From positions 1,270,707 through 1,334,706 of the forward strand of contig NZ_JHEG04000001.1 of assembly GCF_000760695.4 (NCBI RefSeq): DNA of 64,000 nucleotides. Direction: 5' to 3'. Positions 62,317-64,000 of the stretch are shown here, in pieces; position 1 is the stretch's first letter, and every line of letters begins with the position of its first letter. The notes under the pieces were generated by a model that saw only the letters and a list, made by a program, of their open reading frames with translations, had not been told where the DNA came from and searched no databases. Made by a program: the position numbers and the translations under genes. The stretch is from Tolypothrix bouteillei VB521301 (GTDB taxonomy: Bacteria > Cyanobacteriota > Cyanobacteriia > Cyanobacteriales > Nostocaceae).

Positions 62317-63420
62317 TCACTGTCTTGCTAAAACTTCTTGAGGAGTAATTTGTGCGTACTCTTCAGGACTGAGAAAGCCTTCTCTCACATTGACTTTCTT
62401 AGGTATCAAGCCCTGACTGTACCACATATCTGCAACCTCTTGTTGCTTGTTGATGACTTTTTCGGTAATTGGTTTCAATCCCCATTCATATTTTCCGTGC
62501 ATTTTCTCTAATGTTGGAACATCTAGTTGAGTCACTGGAGCAAGAAGTTGTGCCATTTCTTTACGATGGTTTTTAGACCAAATTTCTGCTTTTTGCAGTT
62601 CCTCAAAAAATATTTTTATCAGTTCCGGGTTTTCTTGGTAGAACTTGCGTGATGTGGAGTAAAAGTTACCAGTATCCCTTAACTCACCACCATTTAGTAA
62701 CTCGCGACCTATTTTCTTCTGTTCAGTTCTTGTGACAAATGGTTCCCAAATAAACCAACCATCTACTTTTCCCTGACTAAATGCCACATTAGCATCAGGT
62801 GGCGGTAAATAAGTAGACACCACATCGCTTAATTTTAACCCGTCTTTTTCCAGTGCTTTGACTAAGAGATAGTGACCGATAGATGCTTTTTGAAAAGCAA
62901 TTTTTTTACCCTTTAGATCGGCAATCTTTTTGGCAGGAGAATTAGTAGGAACTAGTAGCGAAACTGTTTTGCCATTAAAAGGAGTTGTCGCGAGATAGAC
63001 GAGCGGTGCTCCTGCGGCTTGAGCAAAAACGGGAGGTGACTCAGCAGTCGAAGCAATATCAAGAGAACCTGCGTTAAGGGCTTCTAGTTGTTGCGGTCCT
63101 GCTGCAAACTCTGACCATACGATTTTAACACCTTCAGGTTCCAATCTTTTTTCTAAAGTACCTTGCTTTTCTAAAACTGCTAAAGGCGTCAGTTGTTTTG
63201 AACGAACAATACGTATGACTTTACCGCTGCTAGTGTCAGTTACTTTCTGAGCACTGGTATTAGTTGCTGGTGCTTGCTGTTGAGTTGTCGTTGGTGGTTG
63301 CGAACTACAACTTAGCAAAGTTGTAGAAAGTACTAAGCTATAACCGAATCCAAAAAGTAGAGAACGGCGAGTGACTGGCGAATTGCACCACAATTTAAAT
63401 TTTTTTTTCAAATTTTGCAT
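62317..63420 (-). CDS. Sulfonate ABC transporter substrate-binding lipoprotein (first gene of operon)
   Basis: 367 residues. TRRSLLFGFGYSLVLSTTLLSC combines an Arg-Arg start with a lipobox (LLSC), followed by a Ser/Thr/Gln-rich linker. The mature part is SsuA-like: IRIVRSKQLTPLAVLEKQGT, WSEFAAGPQQLEALNAGSLD, TAESPPVFAQAAGAPLVYLA, LKGKKIAFQKASIGHYLLVK and GWFIWEPFVTRTEQ. It is the first gene of the minus-strand operon. The 210 bases before it hold no recognised site. Confidence 0.9.
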   Translation of the reverse strand: MQNLKKKFKLWCNSPVTRRSLLFGFGYSLVLSTTLLSCSSQPPTTTQQQAPATNTSAQKVTDTSSGKVIRIVRSKQLTPLAVLEKQGTLEKRLEPEGVKIVWSEFAAGPQQLEALNAGSLDIASTAESPPVFAQAAGAPLVYLATTPFNGKTVSLLVPTNSPAKKIADLKGKKIAFQKASIGHYLLVKALEKDGLKLSDVVSTYLPPPDANVAFSQGKVDGWFIWEPFVTRTEQKKIGRELLNGGELRDTGNFYSTSRKFYQENPELIKIFFEELQKAEIWSKNHRKEMAQLLAPVTQLDVPTLEKMHGKYEWGLKPITEKVINKQQEVADMWYSQGLIPKKVNVREGFLSPEEYAQITPQEVLARQ

Positions 63421-63630
63421 ACTGAACTTAATTCCAATCCAATAATTTCAAAACTACAATGCAACAATATTCGTCATTAATAATTTCTAACTCTGAGATC
63501 TATAGCAGTCCTAACTGACTTACAAACACCTCCTCCTTGTTCCGATCTCAAATAGAATTGCTATATAAGTCTGTTATTTTCATAACATGAATCATTTTTT
63601 TCCAAGAATTCCACCAACACCAAATTCGAG

Positions 63631-63825
63631 TTAATGGATCATGACTGTATCTGGCTTCCGTAAGGCTTGATTTTGTTGGCTCAGCCCCGGTATAGCTAAA
63701 GGTGCAATTAAACAGCCTAGTATCACTAAAAGTGATGCGCTAAAAATGAAATTTATTCCAATATCTTCCCCCTTATTAGCAGGCAATTGCACTAACTCTT
63801 TTGACAATTTTTTTTGTAAAGACAT
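63631..63825 (-). CDS. Small putative membrane protein
   Basis: 64 residues from ATG 63825: charged start (MSLQKKLSKELVQL), one hydrophobic segment (FIFSASLLVILGCLIAPLAI, about 28-47) and a polar end. The open frame extends further upstream, but that part overlaps the MFS-like frame on the other strand. No ribosome-binding site is clear and no family is recognised. It could be a true small protein or chance. Confidence 0.3.
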   Translation of the reverse strand: MSLQKKLSKELVQLPANKGEDIGINFIFSASLLVILGCLIAPLAIPGLSQQNQALRKPDTVMIH

Positions 63826-63854
63826 GGGATGAGTGTCAAATAAGAAAAGAGTGA

Positions 63855-64000
63855 GATTACCTAACCCTAACTGGTACATTGAGTTTGGTGGTGGCGATCG
63901 GACAAGTAGGCGGTGGGCTTGGGGGTGCGATCGCAGGAGTCGTCTACGCACAAGTTGGTTATTTAGGCAATGCTATCTTATCGGCATTGGCAATAACCGC
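63855..64000 (+). CDS. Partial MFS-transporter-like reading frame cut by the window edge
   Basis: After a stop at 63852-63854 the plus strand reads YLTLTGTLSLVVAIG, then QVGGGLGGAIAGVVYAQVGY and LGNAILSALAIT, still open at 64000. The Gly-rich helix is like those of major facilitator transporters, in an inner helix rather than a true N-terminus. It may therefore be a 5'-truncated remnant or a gene starting at TTG 63885. Nothing further can be said without the next sequence. Confidence 0.35.

Overview
The window is chromosomal DNA from a filamentous, probably heterocyst-type (Nostocales-like) cyanobacterium. The evidence is the many HIP1 octamers (GCGATCGC, for example 4923-4930), the inducible CO2-uptake operon ndhF3-ndhD3-cupA, the Ycf35/Ycf46-type proteins, a giant serine/threonine kinase-histidine kinase, and heptameric CTAATGG-type tandem repeats between genes. 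No rRNA, tRNA or CRISPR array was seen. Region 1 (1-20.8 kb) is the most unusual part. It is a cyanobacterial version of the Salmonella STM4011-STM4015 cluster, with an ATP-grasp protein (STM4014 type), a sulfatase-fold protein (STM4013 type) and two radical SAM proteins (STM4012 and STM4011 types). The single leucine-rich-repeat partner (STM4015) is expanded here to six related copies plus one chimera. All copies with an intact N-terminus share a double VLGG-type signature, and every full-length copy ends in the same short tail, R-Y-x-(S/T)-(V/A)-x-E or a close variant. One copy is split by an IS630-type element whose removal (with one TA) restores the frame exactly, one is HEAT-only, and one has lost its front half and is fused in frame to a RelE-type toxin. 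An APS kinase gene (cysC) sits 1 base behind the STM4011-type gene, followed by a DUF2997 protein, an HTH/GrpE-like protein and a short Hsp70. Region 2 (21-33.7 kb) holds a 2069-residue kinase, an SMI1-HEAT protein, an MscS channel between two TerB-like paralogues, the debris of a kinase/HEAT duplication, and a truncated trpB. Region 3 (33.8-43 kb, mixed strands) has an AAA-WD40 protein with 14 WD repeats, a third TerB-like gene, a Rieske oxygenase of the pheophorbide a oxygenase type, an HTH-AAA protein and an exported HEAT protein. The three TerB-like genes share a promoter module with 9-base direct repeats, and similar repeats lie upstream of the HTH-AAA gene, which suggests a small regulon. 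Region 4 (43.6-48.6 kb) is the CO2-uptake operon ndhF3-ndhD3-cupA, with no cupS directly behind cupA. Region 5 (48.8-57 kb, minus strand) has a HEAT protein with near-identical repeats, two DUF1257 (Ycf35-like) genes, a four-helix-bundle (S23) gene, a Ycf46-like AAA ATPase, an unknown gene and a TPR protein. Short-tandem-repeat blocks separate several of these genes. Region 6 (57-63.4 kb, minus strand) is a sulfonate/taurine utilisation operon with three substrate-binding proteins, a TauD-type dioxygenase, SsuD and SsuC, but no SsuB-type ATPase in view. The last bases hold a small putative membrane protein and the start of an MFS-like reading frame cut by the window edge.
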